From Frankia alni ACN14a (GTDB taxonomy: Bacteria > Actinomycetota > Actinomycetes > Frankiales > Frankiaceae): a DNA stretch of 64,000 bases. Within the stretch, counting starts at the first letter, position 1; each line of letters begins with the position of its first letter. Of the stretch, positions 42,456-50,709 are shown in pieces. The stretch lies in assembly GCF_000058485.1 (NCBI RefSeq), contig NC_008278.1, positions 4,086,962-4,150,961 on the forward strand, read 5' to 3'. Position numbers and translations under genes: made by a program. The notes under the pieces are model-generated. The model ran no database searches, had not been told where the DNA came from, and saw nothing but the letters and a program-made list of their open reading frames with translations.

Positions 42456-43012
42456 CTTTCCTCCCTACGGCCGAGCGAAAATCGGGCACAGGGCGCCTGC
42501 TGAATTGTCGGTGACGGCGCGCCCGCCCGGTCGTCCCTATCGGCTACTCGACAGCGTCGACGGCGCCGTTCCCTCGCCCGGGCTGGCCGCCGACGACGGC
42601 CCGATGTCACCGACGCAACTCCCCCGCGGGGGCCCCTACCTGGCCCGAAACGGCCAGCCACGCCGCCGGTGCGGGCCGACGGCGAGGACTGACACGGCGA
42701 CCCGGGTGACCCCCGGCGGCCCCGGGGTGGCGCCCGCGGTACCGGGGCGGCGCGGACGGACCACCGTGTGCACCACCGGCCGTTCTCATCTCGCCGGCGG
42801 TAGACCGGTTGTCATTGTCCGCGCCGATCCCGACGGCCAACGCGGCGCATTTCCGCGCCTATTACCTCAGGTCCCGGCCGATCGGTGGAAATCTTGACGG
42901 GAATCACGGCCACACCATCAGCCGTAGCCGAACCGCCGGGCCCGGGCCGGCAATGGCCCGCGCGTCCCACGAACGGGCGGCCGGCGACCCGACATCGGGT
43001 ACCCCCACCCGC
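42456..43012. other. Intergenic region
   Basis: About 560 bp upstream of the kinase gene and downstream of a TetR gene, both on the minus strand. No gene, RNA or repeat supported. Less GC-rich DNA at 42800-42900 has no recognisable site. Confidence 0.4.
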
Positions 43013-43630
43013 TCAGCGGCGGCCGGTGGCGTGGCCGGCGATCAGCATCAGGGTCGTGGCGACGGACGCGGCGGCGGCCTGGTCGACACTGCGGCGGTGC
43101 TGGGCGAAGACGCCGTCGAGGTGGAACACGGCGTGCCCGTGGGCCTGGGCGAGGTGCTGCTCGACGAGGATCAGCGCGTCGCGGTAGCTCGGCACCCCGG
43201 GCAGGGCCAGCACCAGCGGGAGCAGCGTGTCGAGCAGGGCGCGGGTCTGCGCGCCGAGCTGCGGGTGGCGGCTGCCCGCGAGCCCCGGGGCGAACAGGAC
43301 GTCCATTCCGGCGCGGCGTTCGATGACGAACCTGGTGTAGGCGCCGGCGGTGGCGGCCAGTCGTTGCACCGGATCGGCGCCGGCGGAGTCCGCGGCCGCG
43401 CGCACCTGCCCGGTGAGCTGGCCCGCCGCCGCCGCGGCGGCCGCCGCGAGCAGGCTGTCGCGGTCGGGGAAGTGCCGGTACGGTGCCGCCGAGCTCACCC
43501 CGACGCGGCGGGCGACCGCGGCGACCGAGAACGCCGCCAGGCCGCCCTCGGCGATCAGGTCGAGGGCGCCGTCCACCAGTGCTGCCGCCAGATCGCCGTG
43601 GTGGTACGAGGTCCGGCCCGGCTCCGCCAT
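43013..43630 (-). CDS. TetR-family regulator
   Basis: 205 residues. RTSYHHGDLAAALVDGALDLIAEGGLAAFSVAAVARRVGVSSAAPYRHFPDRDSLLAAAAA is a TetR DNA-binding domain whose YHHGDL start is typical of the TetR_C_13/WHG-domain subgroup; the C-terminal part fits. It is divergent from a zinc alcohol dehydrogenase gene with an imperfect inverted repeat between them, so it likely regulates that gene. Confidence 0.9.
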   Translation of the reverse strand: MAEPGRTSYHHGDLAAALVDGALDLIAEGGLAAFSVAAVARRVGVSSAAPYRHFPDRDSLLAAAAAAAAGQLTGQVRAAADSAGADPVQRLAATAGAYTRFVIERRAGMDVLFAPGLAGSRHPQLGAQTRALLDTLLPLVLALPGVPSYRDALILVEQHLAQAHGHAVFHLDGVFAQHRRSVDQAAAASVATTLMLIAGHATGRR

Positions 43631-43670
43631 TGCCCCCTCCGGTCCCGACGCCTGGACGTCTGTGCACCAT

Positions 43671-43700
43671 ACAATCGAAGTGAGTGCGCTCTTACATTGT
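43671..43700. promoter_or_regulatory. Imperfect inverted repeat, candidate TetR operator
   Basis: acaat (43671-43675) and attgt (43696-43700) flank gaag-tgagtgcgctc-ttac, which itself contains gag...ctc. It lies 40 bp upstream of the TetR start codon, in an AT-rich spot between the divergent genes. Confidence 0.45.
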
Positions 43701-43827
43701 GGGACCGGGGTGCCGGTCCCCGGGGGCGTTCGCAGGTTTTCGTCCGCGTCACACCATGATCACTATGGCCCTCGCCGTTCTTGCGCGGCGCACCCGCCCG
43801 GCGGCGGCGAGGGCGCGAGGGAGTTCC

Positions 43828-44877
43828 ATGGCCACCACCGCAGCGCTGGTCGTCCCCGCCGCGGGCGCCAAGTTCGAGCGCTCGACGGTCGAGCGCCGCG
43901 AGCTGCGCGAGCGTGATGTCCTCATCGACATCAAGTTCGCCGGCATCTGTCACAGCGACATCCACCAGGCCAAGGAGGAGTGGGGCCGGGGCACCTACCC
44001 GCTCGTCCCCGGCCACGAGATCGCCGGTGTGGTCGCCGCGGTCGGCCCGGCGGTGACGAAGTACGCCGTCGGCGACCGGGTCGGCGTGGGCTGCTTCGTC
44101 GACTCGTGCGGCGAGTGCGAGGCGTGCGAGGCCGACGAGGAGCAGTACTGCCTCAAGGGCGCGGTGCCGACGTACAACGGCAAGGGCTACGACGGCGAGA
44201 TCACCTACGGCGGCTACAGCCAGAGCGTCGTCGTTACCGAGCACTTCGTCGTGCGCATCCCCGAGGCGCTGCCCTTCGACGCGGCGGCCCCGCTGCTGTG
44301 CGCCGGGATCACCGTCTACTCGCCGCTGCGGCACTGGCAGGCCGGTCCCGGCACGAAGGTCGCCGTCGTCGGCATGGGCGGGCTCGGCCACATGGCCGTC
44401 AAGATCGCTCACGCGCTCGGCGCCGAGGTGACCGTGCTCAGCCAGACGCTGAGCAAGGAGTCCGACGGCCTGCGCCTCGGCGCCGACCACTACTACGCCA
44501 CCGGCGACAAGGCGACGTTCAGGACGCTGCGCCGCTCGTTCGACCTGATCATCAATACCGTGTCGGCGAACCTGCCGCTGGACGCCTACCTCGGCCTGCT
44601 GCGCATCAACGGCACGATGGTCAACCTGGGCGCGCCGCCCGAGGCGAGCTCGTTCAGCGTGTTCTCGCTGCTGGGCGGGCGGCGCAGCCTCGCCGGTTCC
44701 AGCGTCGGGGGCATCCGCGAGACCCAGGAGATGCTCGACTTCTGCGCCGAGCACGGGATCGCCTCGGAGATCGAGCTCATCGGCGCCGACGAGGTCGACG
44801 AGGCCTACGAGCGGGTGCTGCGCAGCGACGTGCGCTACCGGTTCGTCATCGACATCGCCACTCTGACCCAGGAATAG
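43828..44877 (+). CDS. Zinc-dependent NAD(P) alcohol dehydrogenase (CAD/YahK type)
   Basis: 349 residues from ATG 43828, preceded by GAGGGAG. Catalytic zinc ligands Cys41 (GICHSDIHQ) and GHE (His63, Glu64), structural zinc cysteines in [15 protein letters not shown], and cofactor loop [11 protein letters not shown] are all present. The spacing and the phrase [13 protein letters not shown] match the cinnamyl-alcohol-dehydrogenase-like group that reduces aldehydes with NADPH. Physiological substrate unknown; aldehyde detoxification is common for this group. Probably controlled by the divergent TetR. Confidence 0.92.
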   Translation: MATTAALVVPAAGAKFERSTVERRELRERDVLIDIKFAGICHSDIHQAKEEWGRGTYPLVPGHEIAGVVAAVGPAVTKYAVGDRVGVGCFVDSCGECEACEADEEQYCLKGAVPTYNGKGYDGEITYGGYSQSVVVTEHFVVRIPEALPFDAAAPLLCAGITVYSPLRHWQAGPGTKVAVVGMGGLGHMAVKIAHALGAEVTVLSQTLSKESDGLRLGADHYYATGDKATFRTLRRSFDLIINTVSANLPLDAYLGLLRINGTMVNLGAPPEASSFSVFSLLGGRRSLAGSSVGGIRETQEMLDFCAEHGIASEIELIGADEVDEAYERVLRSDVRYRFVIDIATLTQE

Positions 44878-45264
44878 CGCCGGACCGGGGAACAGCCTCG
44901 GACCGGCCGGCCGCGCCGGCGCCGGACACCGTTCCGGACCGGCGCGGCCGGCCGCGCTGACCTGCGCCTCGACCCGACGCGGCAGGAAAAGAGCCAGGAA
45001 AACTTCATCGTCGACATTATCCTTGACATCATTGTTTTGCTGGCCCCGAGGAATATCGACGTCACCTTTCCCGCGCGCTATTTGTTTACATGAGATTCAC
45101 AGCGCGCGCCGTTTCGACCTCGCCCTGGCCGCTACGATTCCTTTCGGGTTCGCCGCACGGCACCCGCCCCGGCCTACCAGCCGGAACGAAAGTCGTAGGC
45201 CAGCCACGCGATTGCCGACCGCCGAGCAGCGGTCCGCAACGTCGATCCGGAAATGAGGGCTCCC
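44878..45264. other. Intergenic region with an AT-rich segment upstream of ferredoxin
   Basis: About 390 bp. The part at 45000-45095 is strikingly AT-rich for this window (cattatccttgacatcattgt, ctatttgtttacatgag) and includes TTGACA at 45023-45028, but no correctly spaced -10 box could be assigned. It is the likely promoter zone of the ferredoxin gene. Confidence 0.45.
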
Positions 45265-45600
45265 ATGCCATACGTCATCACCGCGGCGTGCATTGATGTC
45301 AAGGACGGCTCCTGCCTGGAGGGCTGCCCGGCCGACTGCATCTACGAGGGCGACCGCAAGATGTACATCAACCCCGACGAGTGCACCGAGTGCGGCGCCT
45401 GCGCAGTCTCCTGCCCCGTCGGCGCCGCCCTCAGCGACGACCGGGTGAAGGCGAAGGACAAGGAGTTCATCGACAGCGAGGCGGCGTTCTTCACCGACAT
45501 CCTCCCGGGCCGCGACGAGCCGCTCGGCGAGCCCGGCGGCGCCGCCCGCGTCGGCAAGATCAAGGCCGACACCCCCTTCATCGCCTCCTACGTGAAGTAG
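45265..45600 (+). CDS. fdxA: 7Fe ferredoxin (3Fe-4S plus 4Fe-4S)
   Basis: 111 residues from ATG 45265; an ATG at 45253 would add four residues. The N-terminal motif CIDVKDGSCLEGCPADCI holds Cys ligands of a 3Fe-4S cluster, and CTECGACAVSCP those of a 4Fe-4S cluster, with the swapped final Cys-Pro of each motif serving the other cluster. Length and C-terminal extension match the actinobacterial FdxA ferredoxins. It is a small soluble electron carrier, able to serve P450s or oxidoreductases. Single gene followed by a strong terminator hairpin. Confidence 0.93.
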   Translation: MPYVITAACIDVKDGSCLEGCPADCIYEGDRKMYINPDECTECGACAVSCPVGAALSDDRVKAKDKEFIDSEAAFFTDILPGRDEPLGEPGGAARVGKIKADTPFIASYVK

Positions 45601-45608
45601 CGACCCGC

Positions 45609-45642
45609 GGGCGGCCCGGCCCTCCCCCCGGCCGGGCCGCCC
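45609..45642. terminator. Hairpin terminator after ferredoxin gene
   Basis: Perfect 13-bp stem gggcggcccggcc (45609-45621) with 45630-45642 and an 8-nt loop ctcccccc, 8 bp after the stop. Confidence 0.8.
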
Positions 45643-46175
45643 GTCTGGCCGGCTCCACCACCGTCTGGCCGGGCCGTATCCGCCGAGCTGTCCGGGGGCC
45701 GACCCGATCACCGGCCCTGACCGTCGGATCGGCCTGCCGCCATCAGCCGACGGCGTCAGATCGGCGCGGAACATCCACCGAGAGCTCCGCATTTTCAGAA
45801 CCGCCATCACTGCCGTCCGCAGGACAGGGCAGATGGTTCCCGGGCGGCCGATCTCCGAGGTGGACCTTGTTCCGCCCAAGGCTCTCCTGGATTCTCTCCG
45901 GCTTTCGAGTGCCGGGTTCTTCGGGCGTTGAGGCCGCGGGCATCCCCGCCCGGCCGCCGTCGCCAGACTCATGACCTCGGGTACCCGTCAGCCCGGCCCG
46001 CGCCGCGTGACCACCACTGCCGGCCCACCAGCCGGATTGCCGGCCACTTCAGGGCCAGGCGCGCGCTGCTGGCCTGACGATCACGCCGCCCGCAGGCCCC
46101 GACGGACGCAGCGCCCGACAGTCGACACCGGCCGGCGGGCCCGTCCACCCGAACGGCCGTCAGTCGAACGGGCAG
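45643..46175. other. Intergenic region between convergent genes
   Basis: About 530 bp between the ferredoxin terminator and the end of the MMPL gene; no gene supported. Contains two cgtctggccgg repeats at 45641-45675 only. Confidence 0.45.
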
Positions 46176-48584
46176 TCAGTCCGGGTGGGGACTGCCCCGC
46201 CGGGGTGGTTCGAACCAGTTCCACGGCGCGGTGACGGTGGGCCCGGCCGCCTGCCCGGCGACGCCCCGGCCACCGGGCAGGCGCACCGCCGCCTCGACCT
46301 CGCGACCGGCCATCGCGCCGACGGCGGCGGCACGCGGCGCCCGACTCCGGGTGGTGAGCCGGGTCGGCACCGTGTTCTCGGTGTTCTCGGTGTTCTCGGC
46401 GGAGGCGGCCTGGGTCGCCGGCCGGCGGCCGGCGGCGTCCCGGGTGAGGTGCACCAGCGCCGGCAGCAGCAGGACGCGCAGCACCAGCGCGTCGAGCGCG
46501 ACGCCGACGGCCAGTCCGAGGCCGAGCAGCTTCATCGTGCGCACCTGCTGGCAGGCCAGCCCGGCGAACACGGCGATCACGATCAGGCTGGCCGCGACGA
46601 CCACCGGGCCGACGTCCGCGTGGCCGGACCGGATCGCCGTCGCCGGGTCCTCGCCGTCCGGCGGCCGCCCCTGGGGGTCCCACAGCCGGCGCAGCAGGGT
46701 CAGGTGCATGCCGATGGCCAGGGCGAAGGACAGGATCAGGATGAGGCCCAGGACGAACGGTTCGATCGGCCCGGCGCGCACCCCGAGCAGCCCGGCGAGG
46801 TGACCGTCGCAGAAGACGAAGGTGATCGCGCCGAGCGCCGCCGCCGTCGTCAGTGCGCTGGCCGCGACGATCGCCACGGTGGGGCCGACGCAGCGCACGT
46901 TGGCGAGCACACACACCCCGAGGACGACGAGTTCGAGGGCCGCGAACGCCGGCAGGACCCGGGTGAAGCGCGTCGCCATGTCGTCGAACAGGGCGGTCTG
47001 GCCGCCGATGTGCACCCGCACGGCCGTGCCGGCGACGGCGGCGGGCACCGTGCGGGTGCGCAGCCGGCGCACGAGGTCGCTGGCCTGCGCCGACCGGGGC
47101 TGCGCCTGGGTCAGCACCTCGATGAGCGCCGTGCGGGTGGCGGGGTTCTGCAGCACCGGGAAGGCCCGGACCACCCCCGGGGTGGTGCCGAGGCGGTCGA
47201 CCAGGGTCGCCAGGACGGTCGGGTTGGCGGCAGGCAGGCTCGCGGCGGGCGGGTGGGCAGCGGCGGGCAGGCCCGCGGCAGGCAGGTTCGAGATGGCGAC
47301 GAGCACGGGACCGTTCAGGCCCGCGACGTAGTCGGCGCTGATGATGTCGTAGGCCCGCCGGGTGGTCTCCGACGTCGGGTCGACGCCCCCGTCACCGCCC
47401 CCGAGGCGCAGCCCCGTGATCGGCAGCGCCAGCGCGGCCAGCAGCAGGACCGCCGCGGCGGCGAGCACCCCCGGGAAACGGCCGACGAGGCCCGCCCACG
47501 CCGAGCGCAGACCCGGCCGGACCGGCAGGCCACGGCCGGTGGCGCGCAGGTGGGTGCGTTCCGTCCACACCAACAGGGCCCGGCCCGCGACGGCGAGTGA
47601 GGCGGGCAGCAGGGTGGCGATGGCGAGGCTGGCGACCGCAGCCGCGACGAACGCGGCGGGGGCGAGGCCGGCGAGGACGCTCCCGCGCAGCGCGCTGGTG
47701 CCGAGCATGACGACGGCGAGGCCGAGGCCGCCGCGGGTGAGTGGGCGCCCGGACTGGACCAGGCTCGCGGCGACCGCGTCGAGGGGCTGGCGCCCGGCGC
47801 GCATCTCGGCCTGGCAGCGGTGGACGACCACGACCGCCGCGCCGAGGCTCACCCCGACGGCGATCATCACGGCGAACGGCGGTGCCAGCGGGCTGACGTC
47901 GACCCGGTGGGAGAGCAGGGTCACGCCCGCCTGCACCCCCGCCGCGGTCGCGGCGGCGACCAGGGCACAGACGGCGACCCCGCCCGGCGCGCGCACCACC
48001 AGGCAGAGGATGATCGCGGCCGCCGCGACGGCCAGGGCGATCGGGGTGACGGAAATGTCCCCCTGGACGATCATCGTCGTGCCGGGGCCCGCCATCTCCA
48101 CCTGCATGTCCGGCCCGTCGTAGGCGCGGGCGGTCGTGATCAGGCGCCGCACCGCGCCGAGGTCCGGGGTGGTCGCGGCGCCCTTCATCACGACGCTGAC
48201 GATCGCCGCACGCCCGTCGCGCGCCACCGGTTCGACGCCGAGCAGCAGGGCACCGGCCGGGCCGTACGGATCGATCGCGGTGGCCACGCCGGGCAGCCGG
48301 GCGACCCGCGTGGTCATCGCCGCGATCCGCTGGCGGACGGCCGGGGCGTTGATGTCGCCCTCGCGGGCCCGCACGACGATCATCTCGGCGTCGGGCAGGC
48401 CGCCGGGCACGACGTTCGTCAGGGCGTCGGTCGCGAGCTGGGAGTCGGTGCCGGCAACGCCGAACACCTGGCGGTAGCGGGTGCCCTCGTGGGCCGCCAG
48501 GACGTTGCCGGCGACCAGAACGACCAGCCATGTGCCCACCACGATCCACCGGTATCGCAGGCACCACCCGGTCATCAGCCTCAC
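46176..48584 (-). CDS. MMPL-family RND transporter
   Basis: 802 residues from GTG 48584 (ATG 48575 possible). Classic layout: one membrane segment, a large external loop, five segments (about 175-340), a second first-type segment (about 370-395), another external loop and five more segments (about 545-700). It lacks the long cytoplasmic domain of MmpL3 and ends in a basic Arg/Pro tail of about 80 residues carrying NTENTENTV, coded by a short repeat. MMPL proteins export lipids, siderophores or drugs using the proton gradient; the substrate is open. No biosynthetic genes adjoin it. Confidence 0.88.
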   Translation of the reverse strand: MRLMTGWCLRYRWIVVGTWLVVLVAGNVLAAHEGTRYRQVFGVAGTDSQLATDALTNVVPGGLPDAEMIVVRAREGDINAPAVRQRIAAMTTRVARLPGVATAIDPYGPAGALLLGVEPVARDGRAAIVSVVMKGAATTPDLGAVRRLITTARAYDGPDMQVEMAGPGTTMIVQGDISVTPIALAVAAAAIILCLVVRAPGGVAVCALVAAATAAGVQAGVTLLSHRVDVSPLAPPFAVMIAVGVSLGAAVVVVHRCQAEMRAGRQPLDAVAASLVQSGRPLTRGGLGLAVVMLGTSALRGSVLAGLAPAAFVAAAVASLAIATLLPASLAVAGRALLVWTERTHLRATGRGLPVRPGLRSAWAGLVGRFPGVLAAAAVLLLAALALPITGLRLGGGDGGVDPTSETTRRAYDIISADYVAGLNGPVLVAISNLPAAGLPAAAHPPAASLPAANPTVLATLVDRLGTTPGVVRAFPVLQNPATRTALIEVLTQAQPRSAQASDLVRRLRTRTVPAAVAGTAVRVHIGGQTALFDDMATRFTRVLPAFAALELVVLGVCVLANVRCVGPTVAIVAASALTTAAALGAITFVFCDGHLAGLLGVRAGPIEPFVLGLILILSFALAIGMHLTLLRRLWDPQGRPPDGEDPATAIRSGHADVGPVVVAASLIVIAVFAGLACQQVRTMKLLGLGLAVGVALDALVLRVLLLPALVHLTRDAAGRRPATQAASAENTENTENTVPTRLTTRSRAPRAAAVGAMAGREVEAAVRLPGGRGVAGQAAGPTVTAPWNWFEPPRRGSPHPD

Positions 48585-49107
48585 AGCTCACTCCTCGACG
48601 CCCGGGCCGCAGCCCGCGACGCCTCGCCCTGTTTGTCCGTATTGCCGCTACCGCGGGGACAATATGAGCGCATCACGACGATCACCGTCAACGAGTGCCC
48701 GGTGCTGTGCGGCCGAGATGGCACGGGGGTGCCGGACGGTGACCGGAACTTCGAGGGTCGGCGTTCCACGTCGACGAAACGACGTCGACGAAACGACACC
48801 GGCGCACCGACCTCGGCGAAACGACCCCGGCGGATCGACCCCCGCGAAACGACACCGGCAGACAGGCGTCGACGTGACCGCGTCGACGACCAGCAAGGAA
48901 TGTGCGGCCTATTCCGTTCCCCGGCGGGCGGAAGCGAGCTCTATTGGTTCTTTAGGGGGATGCAAGGCGGCTGGTCGACACTGGCAGAAACGCCGGGGGC
49001 GGACGGCCCGCCGGTGACCGACCGACCCGTGGCGCGGCACGGGTGGCGCCCGGGGATCGCATCGGCGATGCCGATCGCCGCCCACCTGTCGCGCGGGAGA
49101 GGAAGCC
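48585..49107. other. Intergenic region with 28-bp tandem repeat
   Basis: About 520 bp between divergent genes. Holds cgaaacgac-containing units at 48789-48816, 48817-48844 and a partial third from 48845, preceded by two gtcgacgaaacga copies (48768-48788). No gene supported. Promoters for both flanking genes should lie here. Confidence 0.6.
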
Positions 49108-50652
49108 ATGACCCAGCCGACCAGGATCGGCCAGACCGCGGTCGTCATCCCCGGCCAGGATGTGCGCGATCCCGGTCGCCGGCTGTCCCAGCTGTTCGAC
49201 GCGGGCTCGTTCGTCGCCACCGCCGGGTCCACCGGTGGCCGCGTGCTGGCCGGGCGGGGCCGCATCGACGGCGTGGCCGCGGTGGCCTTCTGCACGGACG
49301 GGACCCGCATGGGCGGGGCGCTCGGCGCGATCGGCGCCGGCCAGATCGTCGCCGCCATCGAGGAGGCCGTCCGCGACGGCGTGCCGGTCGTCGGGCTGTG
49401 GCACTCCGGCGGGGCGAGCCTGGCCGAGGGCGTCGAGGCGCTCGACGGCATCGGCCAGATCTTCGCCGCCATGATCCACGCCTCCGGGCGGGTGCCGCAG
49501 ATCTCCGTGGTGCTGGGGCCCGCGGCCGGCGGCGCCGCCTACGGGCCGGCGCTGACCGACGTCGTCATCATGGCGCCCGACGGGCGGGTCTTCGTCACCG
49601 GCCCGGACGTGGTGCGCAGCGTCACCGGGGAGCAGATCGACATGGCCGGTCTCGGCGGTGCCGACGCCCACGGCCGGCGCTCCGGCGTCGTCCACGTCGT
49701 CGCCCGCTCCGAAAGCGACGCCTACGAGCGGGCCCGGCGGATCACCACGCTGCTCGCCGCGCCGGGGCACGTCGACCTGGACACCATCACCGCCGAGGAG
49801 GCGGCCGCCGACGCCATCACCGCCGACAAGGCGGCCGCCGGCGCCGTCACCGCCGCGCAGACGGCCGCCGACGCCGGGCCGGAGCTGGTCGCGCCGGACC
49901 CGCGCGACCCGCGGTCGCTGCTGCCGCAGCGGGCGCGGCGGGCCTACGACGTGCACCCGCTGGTGTACCGGCTGCTCGACGGCGACGACGGCCCGGGGGG
50001 CTTCGAGGAGCTCCAGCCGCGCTGGGCACCGAACGTCGTCGTCGGCCTCGGCCGGCTCTACGGCCACAGCGTCGGCGTGATCGCGAACAACCCGCTGCGC
50101 AAGGGCGGCTGCCTGGACTCCCTGAGCGCCGAGAAGGCCGCCCGTTTCGTGCGGATGTGCGACTCCTTCGGCGTCCCGCTCGTCGTTCTCGTCGACGTCC
50201 CCGGCTACCTGCCCGGCGTCGGCCAGGAATGGGACGGGGTGGTCCGCCGCGGCGCGAAGCTGCTCTACGCCTTCGCCGAGGCGACCGTGCCCCGGGTCAC
50301 GCTCATCACCCGCAAGTCGTTCGGCGGCGCCTACATCGCGATGAACTCCCGCTCGCTCGGGGCCACGGCCGTGCTCGCCTGGCCCGAGGCCGAGGTCGCC
50401 GTGATGGGCGCCGAGGCCGCCGTCGGCATCCTGCACCGGCGCGCGCTGGCCGCCGCCTCCGACGACGAGCGGCCCGGCGTGCTCGCCGGCCTCGTCGAGG
50501 AGCACACCCGCACCGCCGGCGGCGTCGAGCGGGGGGTGGCGCTGGGTGTCATCGACGACGTCATCGACCCGGTCGACACCCGCCCCCGCATCGCCCGGGC
50601 GCTCGCGGCCGCGCCGGCGCGGCGCGGCGCGCACGGCAACATCCCGCTCTGA
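49108..50652 (+). CDS. Acyl-CoA carboxylase carboxyltransferase (beta) subunit
   Basis: 514 residues. Two crotonase-like halves: the N-terminal half binds the acyl-CoA (GVPVVGLWHSGGASLAEGVEAL, GPAAGGAAYGPALTDVVIM) and the C-terminal half binds carboxybiotin (VLVDVPGYLPGVGQEWDGVVRRGAKLLYAFAEATVPRVTLITRKSFGGAYIAMNS). It transfers CO2 to acetyl-, propionyl- or a longer acyl-CoA. Between the halves sits a lineage-specific insert of three 10-residue units (about 227-256). No biotin carboxylase/BCCP alpha subunit or epsilon gene adjoins, so the alpha subunit must be encoded elsewhere. Substrate chain length cannot be read. Confidence 0.92.
   Translation: MTQPTRIGQTAVVIPGQDVRDPGRRLSQLFDAGSFVATAGSTGGRVLAGRGRIDGVAAVAFCTDGTRMGGALGAIGAGQIVAAIEEAVRDGVPVVGLWHSGGASLAEGVEALDGIGQIFAAMIHASGRVPQISVVLGPAAGGAAYGPALTDVVIMAPDGRVFVTGPDVVRSVTGEQIDMAGLGGADAHGRRSGVVHVVARSESDAYERARRITTLLAAPGHVDLDTITAEEAAADAITADKAAAGAVTAAQTAADAGPELVAPDPRDPRSLLPQRARRAYDVHPLVYRLLDGDDGPGGFEELQPRWAPNVVVGLGRLYGHSVGVIANNPLRKGGCLDSLSAEKAARFVRMCDSFGVPLVVLVDVPGYLPGVGQEWDGVVRRGAKLLYAFAEATVPRVTLITRKSFGGAYIAMNSRSLGATAVLAWPEAEVAVMGAEAAVGILHRRALAAASDDERPGVLAGLVEEHTRTAGGVERGVALGVIDDVIDPVDTRPRIARALAAAPARRGAHGNIPL
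49786..49875 (+). repeat. Three perfect-period 30-bp units inside the carboxyltransferase gene
   Basis: 49786-49815, 49816-49845 and 49846-49875 encode ITAEEAAADA, ITADKAAAGA and VTAAQTAADA. The array sits at the interdomain linker and stays in frame. Confidence 0.9.
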
Positions 50653-50709
50653 GGACGCCCGCACCGGGAAAGGCGCCCCACCGCGTCCGTGCCCGCGTAA
50701 TGATCGGGC

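Noticed and set aside
45023-45056. TTGACA plus GAATAT as a sigma-70-type promoter for the ferredoxin gene
   Set aside because: The spacing between the boxes is 22 bp, too long for a standard promoter.
46200-46215. ggttcgaaccagtt resembling a tRNA T-loop
   Set aside because: It lies inside the MMPL coding sequence (encodes NWFEPP) and no cloverleaf can be drawn around it.
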